Shown: positions 1 through 5,308, counted from the stretch's first letter. The stretch: 5,308 nucleotides of DNA from Betaproteobacteria bacterium UBA6904 (GCA_002451175.1 DKBI01000318.1:13068-18375), one strand, 5' to 3'. The notes: generated from the letters alone by a model not told the origin. A program made the numbers and translations.

Positions 1-50
1 GGCCGTGTCCGACCGGGCGCGGCCCCACCACGATGGAATTCACCACCTGA
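1..50 (+). CDS. 3' end of an unidentified upstream gene (partial)
   Basis: Codons from base 3 read an open frame ending at TGA 48-50, with the C-terminus PCPTGRGPTTMEFTT. Almost every codon in this frame ends in G or C, as in the real genes nearby. A competing frame from base 2 runs to TGA 62-64 and would overlap the next ATG as ATGA, an arrangement typical of coupled genes, but its third-position GC is poorer. I do not recognise the protein from this short tail. Either way, an upstream gene on the same strand probably ends here and may share a transcript with the gene at 61, since no promoter is visible between them. Confidence 0.4.
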   Translation, partial: PCPTGRGPTTMEFTT

Positions 51-60
51 AAGGCCGGCA

Positions 61-753
61 ATGAGAGTCCTGCTCGCAGTCCTTGCAACGTTCCTCCTTC
101 ACGCCGCCTGGGCGGCTGACCGGCCCGCGGCGCCGCAGAAGCCCTCGGTGCGCGGCGAGGTGCTCGAGGTCAAGGATGTCGACGTCTACACCTACCTGCG
201 CCTGAAGACGAAGGACGGCGAGATCTGGGCGGCGGTCGGCAAGGCGCCGGTGCAGAAGGGCGCCGACGTGACGATCGAGAACGCGACCGTCATGTCCAAC
301 TTCGAGAGCAAGGCCCTGAAGCGCAAGTTCGACAAGATTGTCTTCGGCACGCTCGCGGTGCGCGTGGCCGGGCCGGCCGATCTCGGCGCCGTCCACCAGA
401 GCGCGCCCAAGGCCGCGGCAGCGCCCGACGAGAAAGTCGCCAAGGCGCCGGGCGCCGATGCGCGCACCGTAGCGGAACTCTTCGGCAAGAAGTCCGCGAT
501 GAAGGACAAGCCGGCGGCGGTTCGCGGCAAGGTCGTGAAGGTCACGCAGAACGTCATGGGCAAGAACTGGGTGCACCTGCGCGACGGCACCGGCGCTGCG
601 GCAGACGGGACCAACGACTTGCTCGTCACGACCAAGGAGACCGCGGAAGTCGGCGCGATCGTCGTGGCGAAAGGCGTAGTGCGCACCGACGTCAATCTGG
701 GCGGCGGCTACCACTACGCGCTGCTCCTCGAGGACGCGAAGCTGCAGAAATAG
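61..753 (+). CDS. Secreted protein with two tandem OB-fold-like modules (NrfJ-like / 'DNA-binding protein' family)
   Basis: 230 residues. ATG 61 is preceded by AAGG at 51-54 with 6-base spacing and begins a clear signal peptide: an Arg at position 2, a hydrophobic stretch to about residue 18 and AWA|AD as the likely signal peptidase I site. The mature protein has two related beta-rich modules. Module 1, about residues 29-98, starts VRGEVLEV and contains YTYLRLK, IWAAV and a FESKALKRKFDKIVFG segment. Module 2, about 153-229, starts VRGKVVKV and contains MGKNWVHLRDGTG, DLLVTT and a GGGYHYALLLEDA end. An Ala/Pro/Lys-rich linker (about 102-134) and TVAELFGKK precede module 2. This matches periplasmic OB-fold-like proteins often annotated 'NrfJ-like' or 'DNA-binding protein'. 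Their biochemical role is poorly established; export makes DNA binding unlikely. I infer binding of a small ligand, metal or cytochrome-related partner at most. It converges on the next gene with a 22-base gap (754-775) that holds no terminator-like hairpin with a T tract. Confidence 0.85.
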   Translation: MRVLLAVLATFLLHAAWAADRPAAPQKPSVRGEVLEVKDVDVYTYLRLKTKDGEIWAAVGKAPVQKGADVTIENATVMSNFESKALKRKFDKIVFGTLAVRVAGPADLGAVHQSAPKAAAAPDEKVAKAPGADARTVAELFGKKSAMKDKPAAVRGKVVKVTQNVMGKNWVHLRDGTGAAADGTNDLLVTTKETAEVGAIVVAKGVVRTDVNLGGGYHYALLLEDAKLQK

Positions 754-775
754 GCGCGCAGGGGCGCAGGGACGC

Positions 776-1192
776 CTAGGGATCGAGGGTCAGCTGGATG
801 CGGTTGCGGCCGAACAGGTAGGCGTAGTCGCAGGCGCGCGCGAGGTCGCGGGTCATCAGCACGCCGAGCCCGCCGACGCGCCGCGCTTCGAGGGGCGTGT
901 CGACCGCGGGTTCCTGGATGCGGGCGTAGGGATTGAAGGGCGGCGCGCTGTCCTCGTAGGTCAGCTCCAGCGCATCCGCGCCGTGCCGCAGGCCGATCCA
1001 CACCGGCGCGTCGCTCTCGCCGCGGTGGCCATGCTTGACCGTGTTCGTGAAGAGTTCCTCGAGCACCAGGTTGATGCGCAGGCAATGGTCCCGGGCGATC
1101 GCGGCATCGGCGCAGAACGCATCGAGGAACGCGTTCACCCGCCCGAGCGAGTCGAAGCGGGCCGGAAAGCATTCGCAGCGGGAAATGGTCAC
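776..1192 (-). CDS. RsbW/SpoIIAB-type anti-sigma regulatory factor (serine kinase, HATPase_c_2 fold)
   Basis: 138 residues, read leftwards from GTG 1192 to TAG 778-776. It is a single GHKL ATPase domain. The N box is about residues 39-55 (INLVLEELFTNTVKHG, with E46 and N50 in the positions used for catalysis and Mg binding in SpoIIAB). The G1-like motif is EDSAPPFNP at 80-88, with D81 contacting adenine. The glycine-rich lid is RRVGGLG at 105-110, and the C-terminal strand is GRNRIQLTL. Family members are cytoplasmic kinases that phosphorylate STAS antagonists and sequester a sigma factor or another output. The open frame continues to about 2104, but that extension is antisense to the FecR and OmpA genes and looks like compositional noise. 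GTG 1192 restores the usual domain N-terminus. No good Shine-Dalgarno precedes it, and TATAAT lies only about 25 bases upstream, so the leader would be very short. Five Cys residues (6, 8, 27, 37, 121) are unusual. The likely partner is the PP2C phosphatase at 2318-4330. Confidence 0.88.
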   Translation of the reverse strand: MTISRCECFPARFDSLGRVNAFLDAFCADAAIARDHCLRINLVLEELFTNTVKHGHRGESDAPVWIGLRHGADALELTYEDSAPPFNPYARIQEPAVDTPLEARRVGGLGVLMTRDLARACDYAYLFGRNRIQLTLDP

Positions 1193-1216
1193 GGTGCCGA
1201 GCGGTCGTTGCGGCGC

Positions 1217-1222
1217 ATTATA
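1217..1222 (-). promoter_or_regulatory. Candidate -10 element (TATAAT) for the anti-sigma gene
   Basis: The minus strand reads a perfect TATAAT here. Transcription would start near 1209-1210, giving a leader of about 17 bases before GTG 1192. No convincing -35 hexamer is found at 16-18 bases spacing (the sequence there is around AACAGA), and there is no TG extension, so an activator or alternative factor may be needed. Confidence 0.5.
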
Positions 1223-1226
1223 GAAT
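1219..1226 (+). promoter_or_regulatory. Candidate -10 element (TATAGAAT) for the FecR-OmpA operon
   Basis: The plus strand reads TATAGAAT. Either TATAGA (1219-1224) or TAGAAT (1221-1226, five of six consensus bases) could act as a -10 box, with a start near 1231-1234 and a leader of roughly 25-28 bases to ATG 1259. It overlaps the opposite-strand TATAAT. As on the other strand, no good -35 is visible. Confidence 0.45.
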
Positions 1227-1246
1227 CCCCGTAAACCACTCTGTTC

Positions 1247-1251
1247 GAGGA
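1247..1251 (+). promoter_or_regulatory. Ribosome binding site of the FecR-domain gene
   Basis: GAGGA lies 7 bases before ATG 1259. This strong Shine-Dalgarno match fixes the start of the FecR-domain gene, and the lack of an equivalent on the divergent anti-sigma gene is a visible contrast. Confidence 0.7.
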
Positions 1252-1258
1252 ATCCGCC

Positions 1259-1693
1259 ATGCGCCTGTTCGTCACGTTGCTCACGCTGTTCGCCGCCGGC
1301 GCCGTCTGCGCCCAGGACGTCGGCCAGATCAAGGTCGCCAAGGGGTCGGCGCAGATCGATCGCGCCGGCCAGCGCAGCCCGGCCGTGGTGGGCGCGGGCG
1401 TGCGCCAGGGCGACACGCTGCTCACCGGCGCGGACGGCTCGGTGGGCATTACGTTTTCCGACAACAGCCTGCTCTCGGCCGGGCCGAACAGTTCGCTCAC
1501 GATCGACAGGTACACGTTCGATTCGACGAGCCACGCCGGGCAGTTCGACGCCTCGCTGGGCAAGGGCTCGCTCGCCGTGATTTCCGGCAAGATGGTCAAG
1601 CAGTCCCCGGGCGCGATGCGCGTGAAGACGCCGTCCACGGTTCTCGGCGTGCGCGGCACGGAGTTCGTGGTGCGCGTGGGCGAGGGGAGCTGA
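1259..1693 (+). CDS. Periplasmic stand-alone FecR-domain protein
   Basis: 144 residues. The first 18 residues form a signal peptide (hydrophobic core, AVCA|QD cleavage). Cys17 is not in a proper lipobox, so a soluble periplasmic protein is expected. The mature part is one FecR domain, about residues 45-140: GVRQGDTLLTGADGSVGITF, a DNSLLSAGPNSSLTIDRY segment, then KGSLAVISGK and the characteristic end MRVKTPSTVLGVRGTEFVV. True FecR sigma regulators carry an N-terminal cytoplasmic anti-sigma segment and a membrane helix. Both are absent, so this protein cannot itself transmit a signal across the inner membrane. The OmpA-family gene starts 3 bases after the stop, in one operon. Such FecR-OmpA pairs occur near CHASE2-containing signalling proteins in other proteobacteria (from memory, not checked). 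I infer that it is a periplasmic scaffold or ligand-binding partner; its ligand is unknown. Confidence 0.88.
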   Translation: MRLFVTLLTLFAAGAVCAQDVGQIKVAKGSAQIDRAGQRSPAVVGAGVRQGDTLLTGADGSVGITFSDNSLLSAGPNSSLTIDRYTFDSTSHAGQFDASLGKGSLAVISGKMVKQSPGAMRVKTPSTVLGVRGTEFVVRVGEGS

Positions 1694-1696
1694 GCC

Positions 1697-2305
1697 GTGC
1701 GGCTCGTGCTCGCCATCGCTGCGGCCGCGATCCTCGCGGGCTGCGCCGAGGCGCCGCCGAAACCGAAGGTGCAGGAAGAATATGTGGTCGTGCTGCCCGG
1801 ACCCGATGGCAGGACCGGCACGGTGGTCGTCGAGCGCGCCGGCGCGCAGCAGGTGCTCAACGAGCCGTACTCGGCGAGCCGCATCGCGAGCGACGGTCAG
1901 CAGAGCGCGGCGAAGGCCAGCCCGCAGGACGTCGGCGCGGCGTTCGGCTCCACGCTCGGCGCGCTGCCGGCGCGCCCGACCAAGTTTCTGCTGTATTTCG
2001 TCACCGGCAAGGACGAACTGACCGCCGAATCGAAGGCCGACCTCGACAAGGTGCTCGCCGAGCTGCGCAACCGGCCGTCGCCCGACGTGCTGGCGATCGG
2101 CCACACCGACACCGTGGGCGCGCCGGACCTGAACGATCGCCTGTCGCTGCAGCGCGCCGAGCGCGTGAAGGCGCTGCTCGTCGGCATCGGCATCCCCGCG
2201 GAAAAAATCTTCGTCGCGGGCCGCGGCGAGCGCGAACTGCTCGTGCCGACGGCGGACAACGTCGACGAGCCGCAGAACCGCCGCGTGGAAATCAACGTGC
2301 GCTGA
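1697..2305 (+). CDS. OmpA-family peptidoglycan-binding outer-membrane lipoprotein
   Basis: 202 residues from GTG 1697, with GGGGAG at about 1684-1689 inside the end of the FecR gene and a 3-base gap after its stop, so translation is probably coupled. The N-terminus is a lipoprotein signal with lipobox LAGC (acylated Cys16). The next residue is Ala, not Asp, which favours the outer membrane. Residues about 27-62 form a small beta region (YVVVLPGPDGRTGTVVVERA, then VLNEPYSASRI). The C-terminal OmpA domain is about 97-201: GHTDTVG at 135-141, NDRLSLQRAERV at 146-157, GRGERE and the final NRRVEINV. D138 and R153 are 15 residues apart, the spacing of the diaminopimelate-binding Asp and Arg in Acinetobacter OmpA, so peptidoglycan binding is likely intact. 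There is no N-terminal beta barrel. It converges on the phosphatase gene with only 12 bases between stops. Confidence 0.92.
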   Translation: MRLVLAIAAAAILAGCAEAPPKPKVQEEYVVVLPGPDGRTGTVVVERAGAQQVLNEPYSASRIASDGQQSAAKASPQDVGAAFGSTLGALPARPTKFLLYFVTGKDELTAESKADLDKVLAELRNRPSPDVLAIGHTDTVGAPDLNDRLSLQRAERVKALLVGIGIPAEKIFVAGRGERELLVPTADNVDEPQNRRVEINVR

Positions 2306-2318
2306 GGCGCGCCGCGCC
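2306..2318. terminator. Small GC hairpin in the convergent gap (weak terminator candidate)
   Basis: GGCGC, a GCC loop and GCGCC form a perfect 5-base-pair stem exactly between the converging stop codons. There is no T tract on either strand, so intrinsic termination would be poor; it may simply reflect GC richness. Confidence 0.2.
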
Positions 2319-4330
2319 TAGCGGTCGAGATCGGAGAGGTCGGCCAGTCCGGCGATGTCGTCGGTGTTGGCGGGCTGACCCAGTTCGAAGCCCCCCGAGC
2401 CGTTCCAGCGCACGCAGAGCACGGTGAGATCGTCGGATGGATCGTTGCCGCCGACGAAGCGCCGGACGTCCTCGACAACCGCCGCCACGACCTGCCCGGC
2501 CGAGCGGTCCGCGGGCAGCCCCGCGAGCAGCTCGCGCAGGCGCTGCGCGCCGTACGCGGCCAGGCGCCGGTCCATGGCTTCGGTGACGCCGTCGGTCACC
2601 GCGCAGAGCCACTCGCCGGCTTCCATCCTGCGGTACTCGGTCGGATACTCGAAATCCTGCATCACGCAGAGCGGCGGGCCGCCGGAATGCTCGACCGCCT
2701 CCAGCGCGCCGTCCGCCCTGCGCGCCAGCGGCGCCTCGTGCCCCGCGTTGCTGAAGGCCAGCGAGCCGATGCGCGTGTCCAGCAAGCCGACGAACGCCGT
2801 GACGAACAGCGACTCCGGGTTGTCGCGCGCAATTTCGCGGTTCGCGCGCGTCAGGATGGCGCCCGGGTCGTCGCCGGTGCGCAGCGCGATGCTCTTGAGC
2901 AGCGACTTGGACAGCGCCATGAACAGGCTCGCGGGCAGCCCCTTGCCCGAGACATCGGCGATGACGAAGAAGAGCCGGTGGGCATCCACCATGAAGCAGT
3001 CGTAGAAATCGCCGCCCACCGTCGTGGCCGGCTCGAGCACCGCCTCCAGCTGGAAGCGCGCTTCCGCGGCGAACTGCTCGCGCGGCACGGGCAGCAGCCC
3101 GGTCTGAATGCGCCGCGCGGCGCTCAGCTCGCCCTCGACGCGCGCCTGCGTCTCCCGCAACGCGTGCCGCTGGCGGTTCGCCTCGGCGAGCAGCGCCACC
3201 AGCACGGCGCCGAAGACGACCAGCACGCCGAGGCCGGGCGTGGCGACGTCCACCACCCAGCCGCCGCGAAACGCGAGCACGCCGGTGAGCGCGAGCACCG
3301 CCGCGATTCCGGCGAGCAGCAGGGCGTAGCGGCCCATGTGGATGCGCGACATCGAGAACGTGCACAGCAAGCCGCCCGCGGCGAGCAGAGCGATCTCCAA
3401 CCCCAGCAGCCACGCGGGCCGGCGCAGGAAGCGGCCGTCGAACACCTGCTCGAGGACCTGGGCGTGCAGCTCGACGCCCGCGATCCGCTCGCCGAGCGGC
3501 GTCGGGTGGCTGTCGTGCAGGCCCGAGGCCATCACGCCGACCAGCACGAGCTTGCCGGTGAATTGCTCGGGCGCAAACTGTCCGGACAGCACGGCTTCCG
3601 CCGAAACCAGCCGCTCGGCATCCTGCGCTCCGTAGTGAATGCGAAAGCCGCCGTCGGCGCCGACGGGGATGGCGAGATCCTCGGCCAGCTGGATCTGCGC
3701 CTCGCCCGCGCCCAGGCCGATGACGCCGAGCGACGGCGCGCCGGCCGCGGCACGCAGGATTTCCACCGCAAAGCCCGGAACCAGCAGCCTGCCGACGCGC
3801 CCCAGCAGGTTGACCGAGGCGATGGTCCGCCGGCTCGACTCGACGTTGATCAGGCCGCGCGCCGCCGCGGCGCGATCGATTTCCGCGATGCTCTGCAGAT
3901 GGCCGCGGTAGGCGGGGATCTGCAATGCGTCGACGTCCTGGAGGCGCACGGGCGGCGTCTGCGGCGGGGCGCGGAAGCGGCGGTCGGCCTCCGGCAGCCC
4001 GACGATGGCGAGCACCGACTTGCCGCCCCGCAGGACTTCGGCGAGCGCGTCGTCGGCGCCCGCGACGGCGCGGTCCGGCTCGACGAAGAGAATGTCGAGC
4101 CCGATCACCACGGCGCCGGCCTGCTGCAGGCGCTGCACCAGTTGCGCGACGAGGTTGCGCGGCCAGGGCCATTGCCCGCGGCGATCGAGCGACGTGTCGT
4201 CGATGGCGACGACGATCGCTGGCGCGCTGGCTCGCTCGCGCGGCATGAAGCGCTGGTAGGCATCGAAGAGCGCGCTGCGCAGCGGCGCGATGCCCGCGGC
4301 CAGCAGCGCGATGCACGCCGCCAGCGCCAC
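2318..4330 (-). CDS. CHASE2 receptor with SpoIIE/RsbU-type PP2C serine phosphatase
   Basis: 670 residues from GTG 4330 to TAG 2320-2318. Order: an N-terminal membrane helix; a periplasmic CHASE2 sensor, about 17-300 (VVAIDDTSLDRRGQWPWPR, GLDILF, then FTGKLVLVGVMASGLHDSHPTPLG and GVELHAQVLEQV); three membrane helices, about 307-325, 334-354 and 358-382; a short coiled-coil linker ending RRIQTGLLP (406-414); and a PP2C domain, about 425-641. Catalytic motifs are complete: GGDFYD 439-444, ADVSGKG 458-464, NAGHEAPL 528-535, VTDGVTEA 578-585 and DDLTVL 633-638. The protein should dephosphorylate a STAS antagonist in the cytoplasm in response to a periplasmic cue. The start is uncertain: GTG 4330 trims the first helix to about 16 residues with no preceding positive charge. 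In-frame CTG 4366 overlaps the upstream TGA, has GGAG 8 bases upstream and restores a 21-residue helix after R5 and R8; ATG 4456 overlaps the upstream gene by 94 bases. A 30-residue acidic tail follows the PP2C domain. Confidence 0.93.
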   Translation of the reverse strand: MALAACIALLAAGIAPLRSALFDAYQRFMPRERASAPAIVVAIDDTSLDRRGQWPWPRNLVAQLVQRLQQAGAVVIGLDILFVEPDRAVAGADDALAEVLRGGKSVLAIVGLPEADRRFRAPPQTPPVRLQDVDALQIPAYRGHLQSIAEIDRAAAARGLINVESSRRTIASVNLLGRVGRLLVPGFAVEILRAAAGAPSLGVIGLGAGEAQIQLAEDLAIPVGADGGFRIHYGAQDAERLVSAEAVLSGQFAPEQFTGKLVLVGVMASGLHDSHPTPLGERIAGVELHAQVLEQVFDGRFLRRPAWLLGLEIALLAAGGLLCTFSMSRIHMGRYALLLAGIAAVLALTGVLAFRGGWVVDVATPGLGVLVVFGAVLVALLAEANRQRHALRETQARVEGELSAARRIQTGLLPVPREQFAAEARFQLEAVLEPATTVGGDFYDCFMVDAHRLFFVIADVSGKGLPASLFMALSKSLLKSIALRTGDDPGAILTRANREIARDNPESLFVTAFVGLLDTRIGSLAFSNAGHEAPLARRADGALEAVEHSGGPPLCVMQDFEYPTEYRRMEAGEWLCAVTDGVTEAMDRRLAAYGAQRLRELLAGLPADRSAGQVVAAVVEDVRRFVGGNDPSDDLTVLCVRWNGSGGFELGQPANTDDIAGLADLSDLDR

Positions 4331-4362
4331 GATGCCCGCGAGGCGCGGTCCGCGCAGCGGAC

Positions 4363-5308
4363 TCAGAGGTCGATCTCCAGCCCGTCGTACGCGGCGATCA
4401 CCTCCAGCGGCCGGGCGTCGCGCGTCAGCTCCTCGAGGCGGCGCGTGTCCTGCCAAAGCCCGGCCAGCGTCGCGTCGCTGTACGCGGGCTCATGGTGAAA
4501 CAGCACGAGCCGCTTCGCGCCGGCCATCTGGCAGAGCTCGACGCCGACCACGTTGCTCGAGTGCCCCCAGTCGGCCTTCACCGAGATGGCGTCGGCGAGC
4601 GAGTACATCGCGTCGAACACCACCGCGTCCGCGTCGCGGAAGAACTCCACGAACGCGGCGGTTTCCGTCGGATTCTCGAGCGTGTGCTCGGAGTCGGTCG
4701 AGTAGACGGCACAGCGGCCGCCGCACTCGAAGCGGTAAGCGTACGAGTCGCCCGAATGCCGCTGCAGCATCGCGCGTACGCGCACGCCGTCCACTGCGTA
4801 CGCCGTGTCGGGCCGCAGCGGCACGAACTCGATCGCGGCGCGCAGGTGGTCGAACTCCACGGGAAAGCAGGGCGGCGACTGCTGCAGGCGAAACGCGGCC
4901 TCCAGCGCCTCGTGGCAGCCGTGGATGCGGATGCGCGTGCCGGGGACGTAGGCAGGCCCCAGAAACGGGAATCCCATGATGTGGTCCCAGTGCAGGTGCG
5001 ACATGAAGACGTTGATGGTCGCCGGGCGGCCGCCCTGGCGCGCCAGCACGTGCGCCCCGAACGGGCGCGCGCCGCTGCCCATGTCGCAGACGAAGTAGCT
5101 GTCTCCCGGCGTCGCGAGCTCCACGCAGGAGGTGTGGCCGCCGAACGTGTGCGTGAGCTCGAAGGGCAGCTCGCGGCGCGCGAATTCGAGCGCCTCGCCC
5201 GCGGAGGCGAAGCGACGGCCGTCGGCGGCGACGAGCGCCTGCGCGACCTTGTCGCGAATGTCGGCGGCGGTCGGCGCGACGGGAATCGAGCCGCGGGTGC
5301 CCCAGAAG
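4363..5308 (-). CDS. Metallo-beta-lactamase-fold metallohydrolase (5' end outside window)
   Basis: At least 314 residues, entering from the right edge and ending at TGA 4365-4363. The first visible residues FWGTRGSIP are the classic beginning of this MBL family, so only a few residues are missing; GTG 5124 is an internal codon, not the start. Numbering from the visible Phe, metal ligands are HLHWDH at 104-109, H184 (QRHSGDSY), D205 (STDSEH) and H271 or H272 (FHHEP). FDAMY (231-235) and WGHSS (248-252) are further family motifs. The dinuclear metal site looks complete. Relatives resemble RNase Z and cyclic-nucleotide phosphodiesterases, so hydrolysis of a phosphodiester or nucleotide signal is possible, but the substrate is not shown by sequence. 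About 45 residues, predicted helical, sit between GSIP and GGHTSC (56-61), where simpler members have about 10. The next gene starts 0-33 bases downstream, so both are probably cotranscribed from a promoter beyond the window. Confidence 0.92.
   Translation of the reverse strand, partial: FWGTRGSIPVAPTAADIRDKVAQALVAADGRRFASAGEALEFARRELPFELTHTFGGHTSCVELATPGDSYFVCDMGSGARPFGAHVLARQGGRPATINVFMSHLHWDHIMGFPFLGPAYVPGTRIRIHGCHEALEAAFRLQQSPPCFPVEFDHLRAAIEFVPLRPDTAYAVDGVRVRAMLQRHSGDSYAYRFECGGRCAVYSTDSEHTLENPTETAAFVEFFRDADAVVFDAMYSLADAISVKADWGHSSNVVGVELCQMAGAKRLVLFHHEPAYSDATLAGLWQDTRRLEELTRDARPLEVIAAYDGLEIDL

Noticed and set aside
756..770. Short direct repeat GCGCAGG, twice at 8-base offset
   Set aside because: Too short and too GC-rich to separate from chance; not adjacent to any mobile-element signature.
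1193..2104. Long N-terminal extension of the anti-sigma gene's open frame on the minus strand
   Set aside because: It is antisense to the well-supported FecR and OmpA genes, is Arg/His/Ala-rich low-complexity translation, and the domain begins naturally at GTG 1192.
3651..3666. Perfect 16-base palindrome CCGTCGGCGCCGACGG
   Set aside because: It encodes the conserved-looking IPVGADGG stretch of the CHASE2 domain and such GC palindromes are frequent by chance in this composition; no regulatory context.
4196..4213. 7-base-pair hairpin GTCGTCG-ATGG-CGACGAC
   Set aside because: It lies within codons for the CHASE2 motif VVAIDDTS and follows from codon choice; no terminator or attenuator features.
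2687..4498. A 603-residue plus-strand open frame
   Set aside because: It runs antisense across the CHASE2-PP2C gene; its translation is Arg/Ala/Gln/His-rich with no motif, as expected for the complementary frame of a high-GC gene.
4290..4979. Arg/Ser-rich plus-strand open frame
   Set aside because: Complement of the MBL hydrolase coding sequence; composition is typical of a shadow frame.
4363..5124. MBL hydrolase starting at GTG 5124
   Set aside because: The frame stays open to the window edge and encodes FGGHTSC and FWGTRGSIP, conserved parts of the family, so the true start is beyond base 5308.

Overview
The window is a gene-dense, very GC-rich (clearly above 60%) bacterial segment with strong G/C preference at third codon positions. 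GTG starts, Shine-Dalgarno spacing, an outer-membrane OmpA-type lipoprotein and a 'GCATTATAGAATCC'-style promoter suggest a Gram-negative proteobacterium. Betaproteobacteria is my best guess, from general similarity of the gene set rather than from any marker gene. I see no mobile element, tRNA, rRNA or CRISPR array.

Layout from left to right: (i) the last codons of an unidentified plus-strand gene; (ii) 61-753 (+), a secreted protein with two OB-like modules; (iii) 776-1192 (-), an RsbW/SpoIIAB-type ATP-binding anti-sigma regulatory protein; (iv) a 66-base divergent intergenic region with -10 elements overlapping on the two strands; (v) 1259-1693 (+), a small periplasmic FecR-domain protein, followed 3 bases later by 1697-2305 (+), an OmpA-family peptidoglycan-binding lipoprotein; (vi) 2318-about 4330 (-), a membrane receptor with a periplasmic CHASE2 sensor, three transmembrane helices and a cytoplasmic SpoIIE/RsbU-type PP2C phosphatase; (vii) 4363 to beyond 5308 (-), a metallo-beta-lactamase-fold hydrolase whose first few residues lie outside the window. 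The hydrolase and the phosphatase look like one operon read leftwards.

The main biological idea is a partner-switching signalling module with an envelope input. The CHASE2 phosphatase would sense something in the periplasm and dephosphorylate an anti-sigma antagonist (STAS protein), while the RsbW-like protein would be the opposing kinase. No STAS protein or sigma factor is encoded here, so the module is incomplete in this window. The FecR/OmpA pair sits between the phosphatase and kinase genes on the opposite strand and shares a compact divergent promoter region with the kinase. This suggests, but does not prove, that these two envelope proteins belong to the same system. The families are individually known; the arrangement is the point of interest.
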